Shown here piece by piece: positions 51,100 through 60,159 of a DNA stretch of 64,000 nucleotides. The DNA lies in assembly GCF_900177425.1 (NCBI RefSeq), contig NZ_LT840184.1:4939705-5003704 (forward strand), written 5' to 3'. The notes beneath the pieces were generated by a model. That model made no database searches, had not been told where the DNA came from, and worked only from the letters and a program-made list of their open reading frames with translations. Positions within the stretch are counted from its first letter, which is position 1. Every line of letters starts with the position of its first letter. Both the position numbers and the translations under genes were made by a program. The DNA comes from Paenibacillus uliginis N3/975. Lineage in GTDB: Bacteria; Bacillota; Bacilli; Paenibacillales; Paenibacillaceae.

Positions 51100-52926
51100 A
51101 TGAAAAAAAGAACACTTTTACTGCTGCTGCTTACGTTAGTACTGGTAATCAGCGGCTGCACCGTAAAAACCAAAGACGAATCATCGCAGCAGCCATCTGA
51201 GCCGGCAGGCGAGAAACCGGCAAACCCGTCGGCAGAAACGATTGAACTGCTCGCTATGAGCTCACAAGAATCGGATGTGAACATCATCCGTGACCAACTC
51301 ACCAAAAACGGCTTCAATGTAAAGCTCAATCTTCAGCCCGACTACGGTAGCTATAAAGCTCAGCAGGATGCTGGTAACTATGATGTTATCCTCTCTAGTT
51401 GGACAACCGTAACCGGTAACCCTGACTATGCTGTACGTTCCCTGTTTAAGACCGGCGGTGACTACAGTATCATGTCCGATGAAGAAGTTGACAAACTGGT
51501 TGACCAAGCAGCAACGCAAACATCAGAAGATGCCAAAGAAACCTATAAACAGCTGGAACAGCGTCTCGTCACTGATAAAGCCTACATTGCACCGCTGTAC
51601 ATCTCACTGAAGAGCCAAGCGTTAAACAAGGACATTCTCGACGAGAACTCCGTGCGCCTGTCCAAATCCCGTTCCCTTCCATGGGAAGCCGTTGATTTCA
51701 AAGACCAATCCAAGCGTGACAAAGAGCCGCTGGTTCTGGCCCAATCGACTTCAACACTGACATCACTTGACCCAATCAAAGGTAACGACGGATCGATCAA
51801 CATTATTAACACGAACATGAACGCTCGCCTGATCAATCTGACCGATGACGACAAAATTACGTCCGAAGGTTCGCTGTCATACAATCACAGCATTGCCGAG
51901 GGCAACTCCGAATACTATTTCATCCTAAGAGATGACATCAACTTCGCCAAAGTGGATAACAAGCTGGCCGTAGATTCCGGCGAACGTGTCGGTGCTGACG
52001 ACGTGGTGTTCGCCCTGAACCGTGCCAAGGATAAAGACTCCGTTCCGGATCACCGGACATATACGTTACATGAACACATTAAGGATGTAGAGGTTGTTAA
52101 AGACTTGAGCGCCCTGGATTCCGTCAAAGTATCCGGAAGTGACGAAACTGTAAGACAATCCCTGGAAAAAGGGCTGGAAACCAAAATTTCATCCCTCGTT
52201 ACCGACAAAAATCAAGCAAGCACCAAGGACGGCAAATATCAGGTCATCAAGTTGACGACTACTGAGCCGTTCCCGCAAGTACTGAACTACCTGGCTCACC
52301 AATCGGCCGGTATCGTATCCAAGAAACAGGTTGAGAGCATCAACACGTATGACGTAGCCAAATTTGATGTGAACAAGGACATTCCGTACGGAGACCAGAA
52401 CACGGTAACCGAAGGTGACAAGTACAACAACACCCTGTTTGCCAGCGGTCCTTACATTCTGTCTTCCAAAAATGATTACGAAGCTGTGTTCTACAAAAAC
52501 CCTGGTTATATGAAAGGCACTGAGCATGAGCCTAAGATCAATCAGGTAAAAGTACGCTTCATCAAAGATGCCGACAGCACGTTGTCCGCATTGCGCAGTA
52601 ACGAGATTCACCTGTACTATGGCGTTCCGGAAACGAAGTATGATGTTGTCAAAGGCGACAGCAAGCTGAAGCTCCAATCCATCGAGAGCAACGCCGTTTC
52701 TTACCTGCTCTTCAATACCAAGAACCGCGATATTGCGAAGAGTGAAGATCTGAGAAAAGCCGTACTGTACTCCATCAACCAGGATGAAATCCTGGCGTAC
52801 TACAACAATAACAAGATCAAGGCCTTCTCCACCGTCAGCCCGATGATCAAAACCGGTAATGAGCTGAAAGCCGATCCGGCGAAGGTGAAAGAATTCCTGG
52901 CAAACTATCAAAACGCTTCAAAATAA
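51100..52926 (+). CDS. Circularly permuted SBP_bac_5 substrate-binding lipoprotein
   Basis: This is a lipoprotein of 608 aa (lipobox VISGC, Cys20) with a Gln/Pro/Glu linker to about residue 45. Residues 46-197 match the C-terminal third of SBP_bac_5 proteins such as DppA: TIELLAMSSQESD, NYDVILSSWTTVTGNPDYA, VDKLVDQAATQTSEDAKETY, KAYIAPLYI. Residues 207-608 match the N-terminal two thirds: LVLAQSTSTLTSLDPIKGND, GERVGADDVVFALNRAKD, FASGPYIL, DLRKAVLYSINQDEIL, and a final KADPAKVKEFLANYQ. In ordinary family members that last helix leads directly into the segment found here at residue 46. The order is therefore a circular permutation with the break in the loop after the KALLKEAG-like helix. It is the presumed receptor of the adjacent importer. 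Confidence 0.88.
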   Translation: MKKRTLLLLLLTLVLVISGCTVKTKDESSQQPSEPAGEKPANPSAETIELLAMSSQESDVNIIRDQLTKNGFNVKLNLQPDYGSYKAQQDAGNYDVILSSWTTVTGNPDYAVRSLFKTGGDYSIMSDEEVDKLVDQAATQTSEDAKETYKQLEQRLVTDKAYIAPLYISLKSQALNKDILDENSVRLSKSRSLPWEAVDFKDQSKRDKEPLVLAQSTSTLTSLDPIKGNDGSINIINTNMNARLINLTDDDKITSEGSLSYNHSIAEGNSEYYFILRDDINFAKVDNKLAVDSGERVGADDVVFALNRAKDKDSVPDHRTYTLHEHIKDVEVVKDLSALDSVKVSGSDETVRQSLEKGLETKISSLVTDKNQASTKDGKYQVIKLTTTEPFPQVLNYLAHQSAGIVSKKQVESINTYDVAKFDVNKDIPYGDQNTVTEGDKYNNTLFASGPYILSSKNDYEAVFYKNPGYMKGTEHEPKINQVKVRFIKDADSTLSALRSNEIHLYYGVPETKYDVVKGDSKLKLQSIESNAVSYLLFNTKNRDIAKSEDLRKAVLYSINQDEILAYYNNNKIKAFSTVSPMIKTGNELKADPAKVKEFLANYQNASK

Positions 52927-52936
52927 TAAATTACAG

Positions 52937-52995
52937 CAAGTAGAAACGACGCCGACGTCCCTTACAAGGACGACGGCGTTTCTGCGAGAAATATA
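52937..52995 (+). repeat. R2 hairpin repeat, copy 2
   Basis: CAAGTAGAAACG, hairpin, GTTTCTGCGAGAAATATAAG, nearly identical at both ends to 49381-49442. It lies 10 nt after the binding-protein stop and runs directly into a terminator. Confidence 0.75.
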
Positions 52996-53033
52996 AGAGA
53001 CCTCTTACAGTCCATGGACTGCGAGAGGTCTCT
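52996..53033. terminator. Bidirectional terminator
   Basis: AGAGACCTCT and AGAGGTCTCT pair perfectly, with an inner AGTCC/GGACT hairpin. It separates the convergent binding-protein and OsmC genes. Confidence 0.88.
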
Positions 53034-53079
53034 TTGATATATGTACATATATGGTATAGCAAAGTACATTTACGAACAA

Positions 53080-53523
53080 TTAAGCTTCAATGATAATTTT
53101 GTTTAGCTGCAGATTGACCGGATTATTGATCGTATCTCCTACAGGGCAGGTGCGTTCGATGAATTCCACAAACTCTTGAACCTGTTCTCTCGCTGCGTCA
53201 GTCTTAATATGAATGTTATATCTTATATCTGAATACCCGCGGCGGACATCGGATTTATTCATAAATCCGTCGGTATCCAGATCTCCTTCTACCTCTACCC
53301 AAAAGTCCTTCAAATCAATATTAAATTTACGGGCGTATACACTTGCTACGATCGACTGACAGGCACCGAGTGCACACAGTACCAGTTCCACCGGATTCAT
53401 TCCTTCATCCGTACCGCCTAATGATTTCGGCTCATCAATCGTAATCTCAAAATTTCTTGATTTCGCTTTAACAACCATTCCCTGTTGCAGATGTGCAGTT
53501 GCTTTAAAAGTCTCTACAGGCAT
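53080..53523 (-). CDS. OsmC-family peroxide/redox protein
   Basis: This protein of about 147 aa has the OsmC/Ohr fold, with GGTDEGMNPVELVLCALGACQSIVA (peroxidatic-type Cys50/Cys55 region) and the second Cys in IERTCPVGD. OsmC proteins reduce organic hydroperoxides; some members with this spacing are assigned other redox roles. The start at 53523 has AAGAGGG upstream; the frame extends 14 codons further without a site. It is a single gene. Confidence 0.88.
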   Translation of the reverse strand: MPVETFKATAHLQQGMVVKAKSRNFEITIDEPKSLGGTDEGMNPVELVLCALGACQSIVASVYARKFNIDLKDFWVEVEGDLDTDGFMNKSDVRRGYSDIRYNIHIKTDAAREQVQEFVEFIERTCPVGDTINNPVNLQLNKIIIEA

Positions 53524-53723
53524 GACGATCCCTCTTCTCCATAAATTTAGATAATTATACCACATTTAACCGGTAGGAATAATAGTTTTTTCACTTTAAT
53601 ATTTAAAGGATCCTACCTCTAGGATAGACCATGTAGACATTCATTAATGTGAATATAACCACAAACTATTTAAGGGAAGATTTAATCTCACGCAGTGAAC
53701 TAGGCTTCTCTTCAAGTACGCTA

Positions 53724-53772
53724 AAAAGAGGGTGTTTCTCAGCTTAAATCCTAGCTGCTCGAAACACACCTC
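53724..53772 (-). terminator. Terminator after nagA
   Basis: Outer arms GTGTTTC/GAAACAC and inner GCAGCT/AGCTG form a hairpin followed by CTCTTTTT in minus orientation, 10 nt after the stop. Confidence 0.88.
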
Positions 53773-53782
53773 CTTCTATGCA

Positions 53783-54952
53783 TTATGCTCTTGTATATAC
53801 CGACTGACCGCCTTTGATTGTCTGGCGCACGGTCAATTCTTTTCCCCGCATATCAAACAACACAAGATCCGCTGCCGCACCCGCAGCCAACTCACCGGCA
53901 TGGGGACTGTCGACAAACCGTGCAGGCCGAATGGATGCCATATCCCAAGCATTCTTAAGATCCGTCAGCCCGCTGCTAACCAGCTTGCCGATACCCCATG
54001 TCAGCATTTGGGCCGATCCTGCCAGCAATTCCGGCTGCTCGGCAACGCACAGTCTCCCTTCCTCCGTCAGCTGCACTCTTCCCCCGATATGCATGTCGTA
54101 GGTTCCCGGCGGCATACCGCTTAATGACACCGCATCACTAACCAGCATCAACCGGTCCCCTTTGGCCCGGAGTGCAACCTTAATGAAGCTATCCGGCAGA
54201 TGAAAGCCGTCCGCAATGATACAGGCGTACAGCGAATCCTCGGCCAGCTGTTCCCATATGTAATTCGGATGGCGCGGCAGCATTAAATGCGCTCCATTGC
54301 CAAGATGCGTAGATAACCGGGCGCCAGCCTTTACGGCTTCCTGAATCTGCTCCGGGGAGGCAGAGGTATGCCCAATAGATACAATTACTCCGTTATCTAC
54401 ACAGCGCTCAATAAACGTGGGCGCACTCTCCCATTCCGGTGAAATTGTCAGTATGGAGATCCTTCCGCCAGCCACCTCCTGCCAGCGCTGGAAAAGGTTC
54501 CAATCCGGGGCCTTTACGTACTGCCTGTCATGAGCACCGCGCGGTCCATCTTCTGGCGTAATGAACGGCCCTTCCAGGTGAATGCCGATAACACTGTGCT
54601 CCACGTTCGTATTTTGATCACAGGCTTTGGCTATCATTCGTGCAGCGTCTTCGATCTCCTGATCTCCGTTCGTAATGATTGTCGGACAGTACGCTGTCAC
54701 CCCGGTTTGCCATAGCTGTTCCGTCACGGAAGAAACCATATCGACGGACAGCGGATGTGTATTGAAATCTCTTCCACCGTATCCGTTGATCTGAAGATCA
54801 ACCAGTCCAGGTCCTATAAACGGCAAGTCCGAATGGTCTGCCGAATCGTCTGGGCTGACATTCACGATCTGTGTTCCCTGTATCTTTACTTGGACGGGTC
54901 TTCCTGTCCCATAATGAATGCCGCTAACAGTCCATGAATCTTCAAGTTTCAT
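53783..54952 (-). CDS. nagA: N-acetylglucosamine-6-phosphate deacetylase
   Basis: This 389-residue amidohydrolase converts GlcNAc-6-P to GlcN-6-P and acetate. It has GPGLVDLQINGYGGRDFN, EGPFITPEDGPRGAHD (metal-ligand Glu), IGHTSASPEQIQEAVKAGA, THLGNGA and the catalytic Asp in LVSDAVSLSGMPPG. Its ATG overlaps the nagB stop by 4 nt. It is the last gene of the amino-sugar operon, and acts in the cytoplasm. Confidence 0.94.
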   Translation of the reverse strand: MKLEDSWTVSGIHYGTGRPVQVKIQGTQIVNVSPDDSADHSDLPFIGPGLVDLQINGYGGRDFNTHPLSVDMVSSVTEQLWQTGVTAYCPTIITNGDQEIEDAARMIAKACDQNTNVEHSVIGIHLEGPFITPEDGPRGAHDRQYVKAPDWNLFQRWQEVAGGRISILTISPEWESAPTFIERCVDNGVIVSIGHTSASPEQIQEAVKAGARLSTHLGNGAHLMLPRHPNYIWEQLAEDSLYACIIADGFHLPDSFIKVALRAKGDRLMLVSDAVSLSGMPPGTYDMHIGGRVQLTEEGRLCVAEQPELLAGSAQMLTWGIGKLVSSGLTDLKNAWDMASIRPARFVDSPHAGELAAGAAADLVLFDMRGKELTVRQTIKGGQSVYTRA

Positions 54953-55725
54953 GATTCTGGCTCCCCGTAAGCTGCCGTATCCGTATACAGCGTGCAGTCC
55001 TCATGTTGACGCAGGATGGTGGACGGGCAAGCTGTCGACATTTCATCCTTCAATGTCCGCTGGACAGCATCTTTCTTCGTATTTCCGGGTACCATACAGA
55101 ACAATCTTTTACCCCTCATCAGTGCAGGAATCGTTAGTGTTAACGCATGTGTGGGAACGAGATCCATCGACTCGAAGCAGCCGTCGTTTACCTGCTGCTG
55201 CCGGCATACTTCGTCCAGCTCCACCGTTTTCATGAGATCGGGATCGTTGAAATCGGCAACGGGTGGATCATTAAAGGCGATATGTCCATTCTCCCCGATC
55301 CCCATGCAGACAATATCAATCGGTTCCTCCGCGATAATCTCGCTATAACGTCGGCACTCCTCTTCCGGAGAATTCGAACTCTGGATCAGATATACTTCTG
55401 CAGGATGGACAAGGTCGAATAACCTCAGCTTCAGGAAAAGCCCGAACCTTTGCGGCGCATCTGAATCAAGTCCGATATATTCATCCATATGAAAAGCTGT
55501 CACGCGAGACCAGTCAATGTCCGGCACCTTCACAAGCGTCTCCAAAAACTCATTCTGTGAAGGAGCTGCTGCAAATATCATACGCACCTGTTCCTGCTTA
55601 CCTAACAGTTCTCTCATATGTGCCGCGCAATCCAGTCCAGCCGCTCTTCCGAGCATGGAACGGTTCTCATACACCTTCACCTTTAGCCGATCAACGATCC
55701 TTTCCACCACAGTCGGCAAACTCAT
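54949..55725 (-). CDS. nagB: Glucosamine-6-phosphate deaminase
   Basis: This protein of about 258 aa converts GlcN-6-P to fructose-6-P and ammonia. It has FHMDEYIGLDSDAP, the signature IVCMGIGENGHIAFNDPP with catalytic Asp/His, and a C-terminal ACPSTILRQHEDCTLYTD. Start 55725 has GGAGGAGTT upstream; the frame extends five codons further. It is coupled to nagA by overlap and lies 25 nt after the epimerase gene. Confidence 0.94.
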   Translation of the reverse strand: MSLPTVVERIVDRLKVKVYENRSMLGRAAGLDCAAHMRELLGKQEQVRMIFAAAPSQNEFLETLVKVPDIDWSRVTAFHMDEYIGLDSDAPQRFGLFLKLRLFDLVHPAEVYLIQSSNSPEEECRRYSEIIAEEPIDIVCMGIGENGHIAFNDPPVADFNDPDLMKTVELDEVCRQQQVNDGCFESMDLVPTHALTLTIPALMRGKRLFCMVPGNTKKDAVQRTLKDEMSTACPSTILRQHEDCTLYTDTAAYGEPES

Positions 55726-55750
55726 CTTTAACTCCTCCAATTGTTATATT

Positions 55751-57013
55751 TTATTCTTTCACTCGCTTCGTTAACAGCTCCACCAACAGCAGCATGTTCC
55801 GCAAAATATGATATGGATCCTTCACCGGCAGCGCGACGATTTTATCCAGAGGTTCATTATGCCGGTTCCGAATCTGAATCCACTCTCCCACATCCGGATC
55901 TGGATTCGGAAATACCTTAAACGTAAATTCGTGGATTTGTTCGTGCCAAATACGAAACGCCTCATCCCCGCTCATCTCATAAGCCAATAGCGTCGTATAC
56001 AGCGACTCAGAATGCGGCCACCACAGCTTGGTGTCCCAGGAGCCGAGGATAAGACGTTCGTTCTCATCCCCGGTGAGAGTTCCCTTGGGCTGACCGCCTT
56101 TATAATCGACAAAGCGGAGCAAACCGCCATACTCGGTATCCCATCCGAGCTCCAGAGCATGTTTGGTGATGTCACACGCCTGTTTAATGACATCCTTTCG
56201 TCTGTGCCTCTCGGCCGTTTTCATGATAAACCACATGCATTCAATGGTATGACCCGGGTTTACATAGCGGCACAATAAGGTCTCTTTCTTGCCGTTAACA
56301 CCCTGTTCATCCACCATTTCGAACAATGTGCCGTCCTCAGCTGCAAACCGGCCCACAATGGTCTCCATGAACCGGACGGAATCATCATCCACATCTTGAG
56401 CCCGGGCATGCCGGAATTGTCCAAGTACCTCTGCCAGCTCCTGCGAAACGTTCAGCATGATCATCGAGTAAGCATGCAGTTCAAGCCCTTCCGGAGCCGG
56501 ATACGGCTCACTGCGGACATTGGCGCTGCCCAGGCGTCTCATAATAGAGTCGTACAGCTCAAGCGCTTGTAACAGCACATGGAGTTCTCCGCTGACCCGG
56601 GCATATTCGGTAAATCCCAGTACGACAAAACAATCGGCATAAAAGCTCGTATCATACTCGGCGCCCGGAATACTTTCTTTCCGTTCCCCCGTCTCGGTCA
56701 ATAGAAAAGCAATACTGCCGCTTTCTAAAAATGCATGCTCCTGAATAAACTCCACGGCAGCCCGAGCCTGCTCCAATAGCGGCTCCGCCTCACCTTCCAT
56801 CATTCCCTGCCTGCGCAGCCATACCAGACGGGACCAAATCCATATAAACCTTCCTTGAGACCATGTATATTTATCGCTGGATAATCTCTCGGTTCCCCGG
56901 TTATTAAAACAAGTAAACACGCCTCCATGCTCCCCATCGACGGCTCTCATCCAAAAGGGAAGCAGTATCTCATCCACATGACGACGGTAAACATTAAGCA
57001 GATCTGCAGTCAT
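55751..57013 (-). CDS. AGE-family sugar 2-epimerase/isomerase
   Basis: This 420-residue (alpha/alpha)6-barrel protein of the N-acylglucosamine 2-epimerase family has YTWSQGRFIWIWSRLVW, NPGHTIECMWFIMK and KLWWPHSESLYTTLLAY, which carry the paired catalytic histidines. Substrates in the family include GlcNAc/ManNAc, mannose/fructose and cellobiose. Location between a sugar symporter and nagB-nagA favours an N-acetylhexosamine. GGAAAGGAG precedes the ATG. No sugar kinase lies in the operon. Confidence 0.9.
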   Translation of the reverse strand: MTADLLNVYRRHVDEILLPFWMRAVDGEHGGVFTCFNNRGTERLSSDKYTWSQGRFIWIWSRLVWLRRQGMMEGEAEPLLEQARAAVEFIQEHAFLESGSIAFLLTETGERKESIPGAEYDTSFYADCFVVLGFTEYARVSGELHVLLQALELYDSIMRRLGSANVRSEPYPAPEGLELHAYSMIMLNVSQELAEVLGQFRHARAQDVDDDSVRFMETIVGRFAAEDGTLFEMVDEQGVNGKKETLLCRYVNPGHTIECMWFIMKTAERHRRKDVIKQACDITKHALELGWDTEYGGLLRFVDYKGGQPKGTLTGDENERLILGSWDTKLWWPHSESLYTTLLAYEMSGDEAFRIWHEQIHEFTFKVFPNPDPDVGEWIQIRNRHNEPLDKIVALPVKDPYHILRNMLLLVELLTKRVKE

Positions 57014-57047
57014 GAGTCACACTCCTTTCCGCTCTGATTCTCCATTG

Positions 57048-58568
57048 TCAGCTTGCATCGATGGCTGTTCCTGCAGGCGGCTTGCCTCGTACAGCATCTT
57101 CATCGTTATTCAGCGCATTTAGCAGCTCATCCACTTCCGGACGTACTTTTTTGTTCGGGTTCAGCCAGCCCATTCCCGCATAAATAACGAGCGATGTTAA
57201 GACAGGCGAAGCGACCACCGCAGCCGTGCTCAGATCCGGAATTACAAACTTAACCAGAATAAACACGATGATCCCTGCGCACCAGGACGTAATTGCAGCT
57301 GCCGAACCGCTCCGGCGGAACCAGGACAGCAAACCGAGCAGCATCGGAATGGAGATCGGCCCGACTAAGCCTCCAAACCATATAATGAGCAGGTCCAATA
57401 CACCGCCGAATGATTTTGCGTTCATGGCGATCACAACGGTAATCAATATAAAGATGAGTACGGTTAGTCTTACGGCGAACAGAGAAGTTTTATTTTTGTT
57501 AAACCGTTTTGGGAACATGGCAGGTAAAATATCTCGCGTGACCACCGCCGTTATAGCATTAGCATCAGACGAAGTCATTGCAAGTGTCTGAGTGAACATC
57601 GCAATAAGCACCATCCCAACCAGTCCGCTTGGCAGCAGTTCCGTTGCCATAATCGAATACGATTTCGTCGGATCTTCCAAACCTGGAAACAAGATCGGAG
57701 CTGCCCACATCGGGTAAAAAATAAACAGCGGCCAGACAAGATACAGAACAGACGATAAAAGAGCAGCTTTTTGGGCGTCCTTTCCCCGCGGGGAGGCAAT
57801 GAACCGTTGAGCTAGATTCCACGTCCCTCCGTTGTAACTGAACGTATATATGAGCAGGTAAGCCAGGACAAATCCTAACGTGTACGGCTCCCGCAGCGGC
57901 ATAGAATTTTCGGCTGGCAAGCGGTCCCACATCGTTAGCAGCTCACCGAATCCTCCCAATTGCGTTGCTACGGCAACAATCATGGCAGCGGCCGCAATCA
58001 GCTGGACAATAAACTGTCCGAAATCATTCAGCGCATCTGCCCATAACCCTCCGATAGCCGTGTAGAACAGACCTATTGCCCCGGAAATGATAATACCGGT
58101 CACGAGATCCAGCCCTGTGAACACATTTAGAATCACGGCGATCGCAGCCCATTTTGCCCCTACGTCAAACACTTTTAGCAGCACCCCGCTCCAGGCCATC
58201 AGCTGTTGTGTAGGCACATTATACCGAATAGACAAATACTCCATCGGCGATTCGATGTTCAGCCGCAGCCTGAGTCTTGCCCAGCGCGGAGCGAACAAAA
58301 TGGATCCCGCAAACACACCGATCGCAATCGGAACGGCCCACCAGACATACATCGTAAACCCATAGTTATAAGCTACGGCCGCGTAAGCGACGAATACCGC
58401 AGCACTATAGCCGGACATATGGTGAGAAACCCCCGATAACCACCAAGGCAGCTTGCCCCCCGCCGCAAAAAAATCGTTACTGTTCTTTACTTGCTTCAAA
58501 GACCAGTAAGTCGCACCTATGACAAGTACAATATACACACCGATGACAATCAGATCTGCTAATTTCAC
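57048..58568 (-). CDS. Sodium:solute symporter family sugar transporter
   Basis: This 506-residue SSS-family (SLC5-like) permease has about 13 membrane segments. It contains GGKLPWWLSGVSHHMSGYSA, YSIRYNVPTQQLMAWSG, FYTAIGGLWADALNDFGQFIVQL (the Na+-solute signature) and an RFIASPRGKDAQKAAL loop. GTG start with GAGGAGG upstream. It is the first gene of the operon with the AGE epimerase, nagB and nagA, so it likely imports an N-acetylated sugar or disaccharide with Na+. Confidence 0.92.
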   Translation of the reverse strand: MKLADLIVIGVYIVLVIGATYWSLKQVKNSNDFFAAGGKLPWWLSGVSHHMSGYSAAVFVAYAAVAYNYGFTMYVWWAVPIAIGVFAGSILFAPRWARLRLRLNIESPMEYLSIRYNVPTQQLMAWSGVLLKVFDVGAKWAAIAVILNVFTGLDLVTGIIISGAIGLFYTAIGGLWADALNDFGQFIVQLIAAAAMIVAVATQLGGFGELLTMWDRLPAENSMPLREPYTLGFVLAYLLIYTFSYNGGTWNLAQRFIASPRGKDAQKAALLSSVLYLVWPLFIFYPMWAAPILFPGLEDPTKSYSIMATELLPSGLVGMVLIAMFTQTLAMTSSDANAITAVVTRDILPAMFPKRFNKNKTSLFAVRLTVLIFILITVVIAMNAKSFGGVLDLLIIWFGGLVGPISIPMLLGLLSWFRRSGSAAAITSWCAGIIVFILVKFVIPDLSTAAVVASPVLTSLVIYAGMGWLNPNKKVRPEVDELLNALNNDEDAVRGKPPAGTAIDAS

Positions 58569-58609
58569 GATAAACTAACCTCCTCAATGAATGGCTTTGG
58601 CTAGCAACA

Positions 58610-58637
58610 TGTATAGCTATAACTGTATTTAATCCAA
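58610..58637 (-). promoter_or_regulatory. Promoter candidate for the symporter-nag operon
   Basis: TTGGAT and TATACA with a 16-nt spacer in minus orientation, about 40 nt before the GTG start. Confidence 0.4.
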
Positions 58638-58652
58638 GCTATCGATTTAATC

Positions 58653-58666
58653 AGTAAGCGTTTACA
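58653..58666 (-). promoter_or_regulatory. cre-like CcpA site of the amino-sugar operon
   Basis: In minus orientation TGTAAACGCTTACT matches the cre consensus at 13 of 14 positions and lies just upstream of the promoter candidate, suggesting carbon catabolite control. Confidence 0.6.
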
Positions 58667-58755
58667 AATTTATATGCGAAAAAAGCCTCTGTCGGTGCAT
58701 ATCATTTCATACTTGTTATGATTTCGCCCCTCTCCTCATCGATTCGAATATTAAT

Positions 58756-58796
58756 CCTTATATAGGACTAAATATTTTCTATAAAATACTATAAGG
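58756..58796. promoter_or_regulatory. Candidate ROK-regulator operator
   Basis: CCTTATA and TATAAGG form outer inverted arms around an inner TATTTT-CTAT-AAAATA palindrome, immediately upstream of the ROK promoter and within the divergent promoter region. The region is AT-rich, so this is tentative. Confidence 0.35.
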
Positions 58797-58799
58797 TCT

Positions 58800-58828
58800 T
58801 TGGAATGTCAATCCTTCACTGTTACAAT
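58800..58828 (+). promoter_or_regulatory. Sigma-A promoter of the ROK regulator gene
   Basis: TTGGAA, a 17-nt spacer and TACAAT lie about 45 nt before the ATG at 58874. Confidence 0.6.
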
Positions 58829-58873
58829 AGTTGTAGTACTCTCCAACCAAAATTAATCAGAAGAGGTTATGAA

Positions 58874-60103
58874 ATGACGAAAGGAACCGCAGTCTTACGG
58901 CAGCAAAATGAGAAACGTGTCTTGGCCTTTCTGAGGAAAGAACGCATCAGCTCACGCCTGGACATCGCCCGTCATCTTAAAATCAGTAAAAATACAGTAT
59001 CTCTTATCGTAGAAAAATACATCAAACAGCACATCATTCAGGAAATCGGCATAAATGAGACATCCACTGCCGGACGGCCCAAAATCAAAATTAAGATCAT
59101 CCCGAACTCTCTCAAATCGGTCGGAATTCTGATTCAGCACAATCAAGGTTTTCTCGTAGTAACCGATTATTACTCCCGGGTTATAGATTCGGAAATCTTC
59201 ACCCTGAACACCTCCGAACCCGGTCGCTGTCTGGACGAGATCGGGCGCAGAACCGCTGCGCTACTCAGCAAACATCCGGAGACACTCGGTGTCGGAGTGG
59301 GCATGCCGGGTATCGTGAACCCGGACAAAGGGTTTGTGCATTACTCTTCGCATTTAGGCTGGAGTGATGTTGATGTGAGCAAGCTGCTCTCCCTCCATAT
59401 TTCCCTGCCTTTACAGGTGATGAACAACGTTAAGGCAAGCGCTCTTGCCACACTGCAGCAGTTAGAAACAGAAACGGCTGATTCCACCTTTTATATACGT
59501 ATTGACGAGGGGGTTGGCGGAGCCTTTCTGATCCGGGACAAGCTCCATTTCGGCGGATCATGGACGGCTGGTGAAGTAGGCCATTTAATGATTGATCCCA
59601 CAGGTCCCCTCTGCCAATGTGGACGAAACGGATGCCTTGAAGCATTGATTCGTACCAAGGCGGTACGCCATCGCCTGCAGCAGTTGGAAGCAGAGCAATA
59701 TACGGGAGCACACGCAATCTCTAATACGGAATCAGAGGCACATGTCTCCCCTTGGGGTAACACTGTAACTGACCGGAACACGGAAGACAAATCCGTTCTG
59801 ATCGATGCTCCCTTGAATGCCTGGGAAGGGTTAACTCCGGAGGACCGCGTGTATACGGAAGTCGGCCAATACTTAAGCACGGCACTCACACACATTATCC
59901 ATCTTTGCAATCCTAAACAGATCGTAATCGACAGCCCTTATGGTGATAGCGAGCACTTCAAGCAGATTACAATGAGGTTGACTCAAGGTAACACGCTGCG
60001 CTTTCCTTATGAACATACCGATATTCTATTTGTCCAGAACCGGGAAAATCCGGCGGTCGGCGCCGCACTATCCATCATCCAGAATTTTGAAAACTACGAG
60101 TAG
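58874..60103 (+). CDS. ROK-family transcriptional repressor (NagC/XylR type)
   Basis: This protein of about 409 aa has an N-terminal winged helix (FLRKERISSRLDIARHLKISKNTVSLIVEKYI) followed by a ROK sugar-binding domain: GVGVGMPGIVNPDKG, IDEGVGGAFLIRDKLHFGG, GEVGHLMID, and zinc motif CQCGRNGCLEAL. The first ROK ATP-binding glycine motif is absent, so it is a regulator rather than a kinase. Start 58874 has AGAGGTT upstream. It is divergent from the symporter-nag operon and probably represses it until the sugar or sugar phosphate is present. Confidence 0.92.
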   Translation: MTKGTAVLRQQNEKRVLAFLRKERISSRLDIARHLKISKNTVSLIVEKYIKQHIIQEIGINETSTAGRPKIKIKIIPNSLKSVGILIQHNQGFLVVTDYYSRVIDSEIFTLNTSEPGRCLDEIGRRTAALLSKHPETLGVGVGMPGIVNPDKGFVHYSSHLGWSDVDVSKLLSLHISLPLQVMNNVKASALATLQQLETETADSTFYIRIDEGVGGAFLIRDKLHFGGSWTAGEVGHLMIDPTGPLCQCGRNGCLEALIRTKAVRHRLQQLEAEQYTGAHAISNTESEAHVSPWGNTVTDRNTEDKSVLIDAPLNAWEGLTPEDRVYTEVGQYLSTALTHIIHLCNPKQIVIDSPYGDSEHFKQITMRLTQGNTLRFPYEHTDILFVQNRENPAVGAALSIIQNFENYE

Positions 60104-60114
60104 ACCGGAATGAT

Positions 60115-60153
60115 AAAGAGCCATGAAGGGATTAATCCTTCCATGGCTCTTTT
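60115..60153 (+). terminator. Terminator after the ROK regulator gene
   Basis: AAAGAGCCATG and CATGGCTCTTT pair, with inner AAGG/CCTT, followed by T residues. Confidence 0.88.
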
Positions 60154-60159
60154 GTGAAT

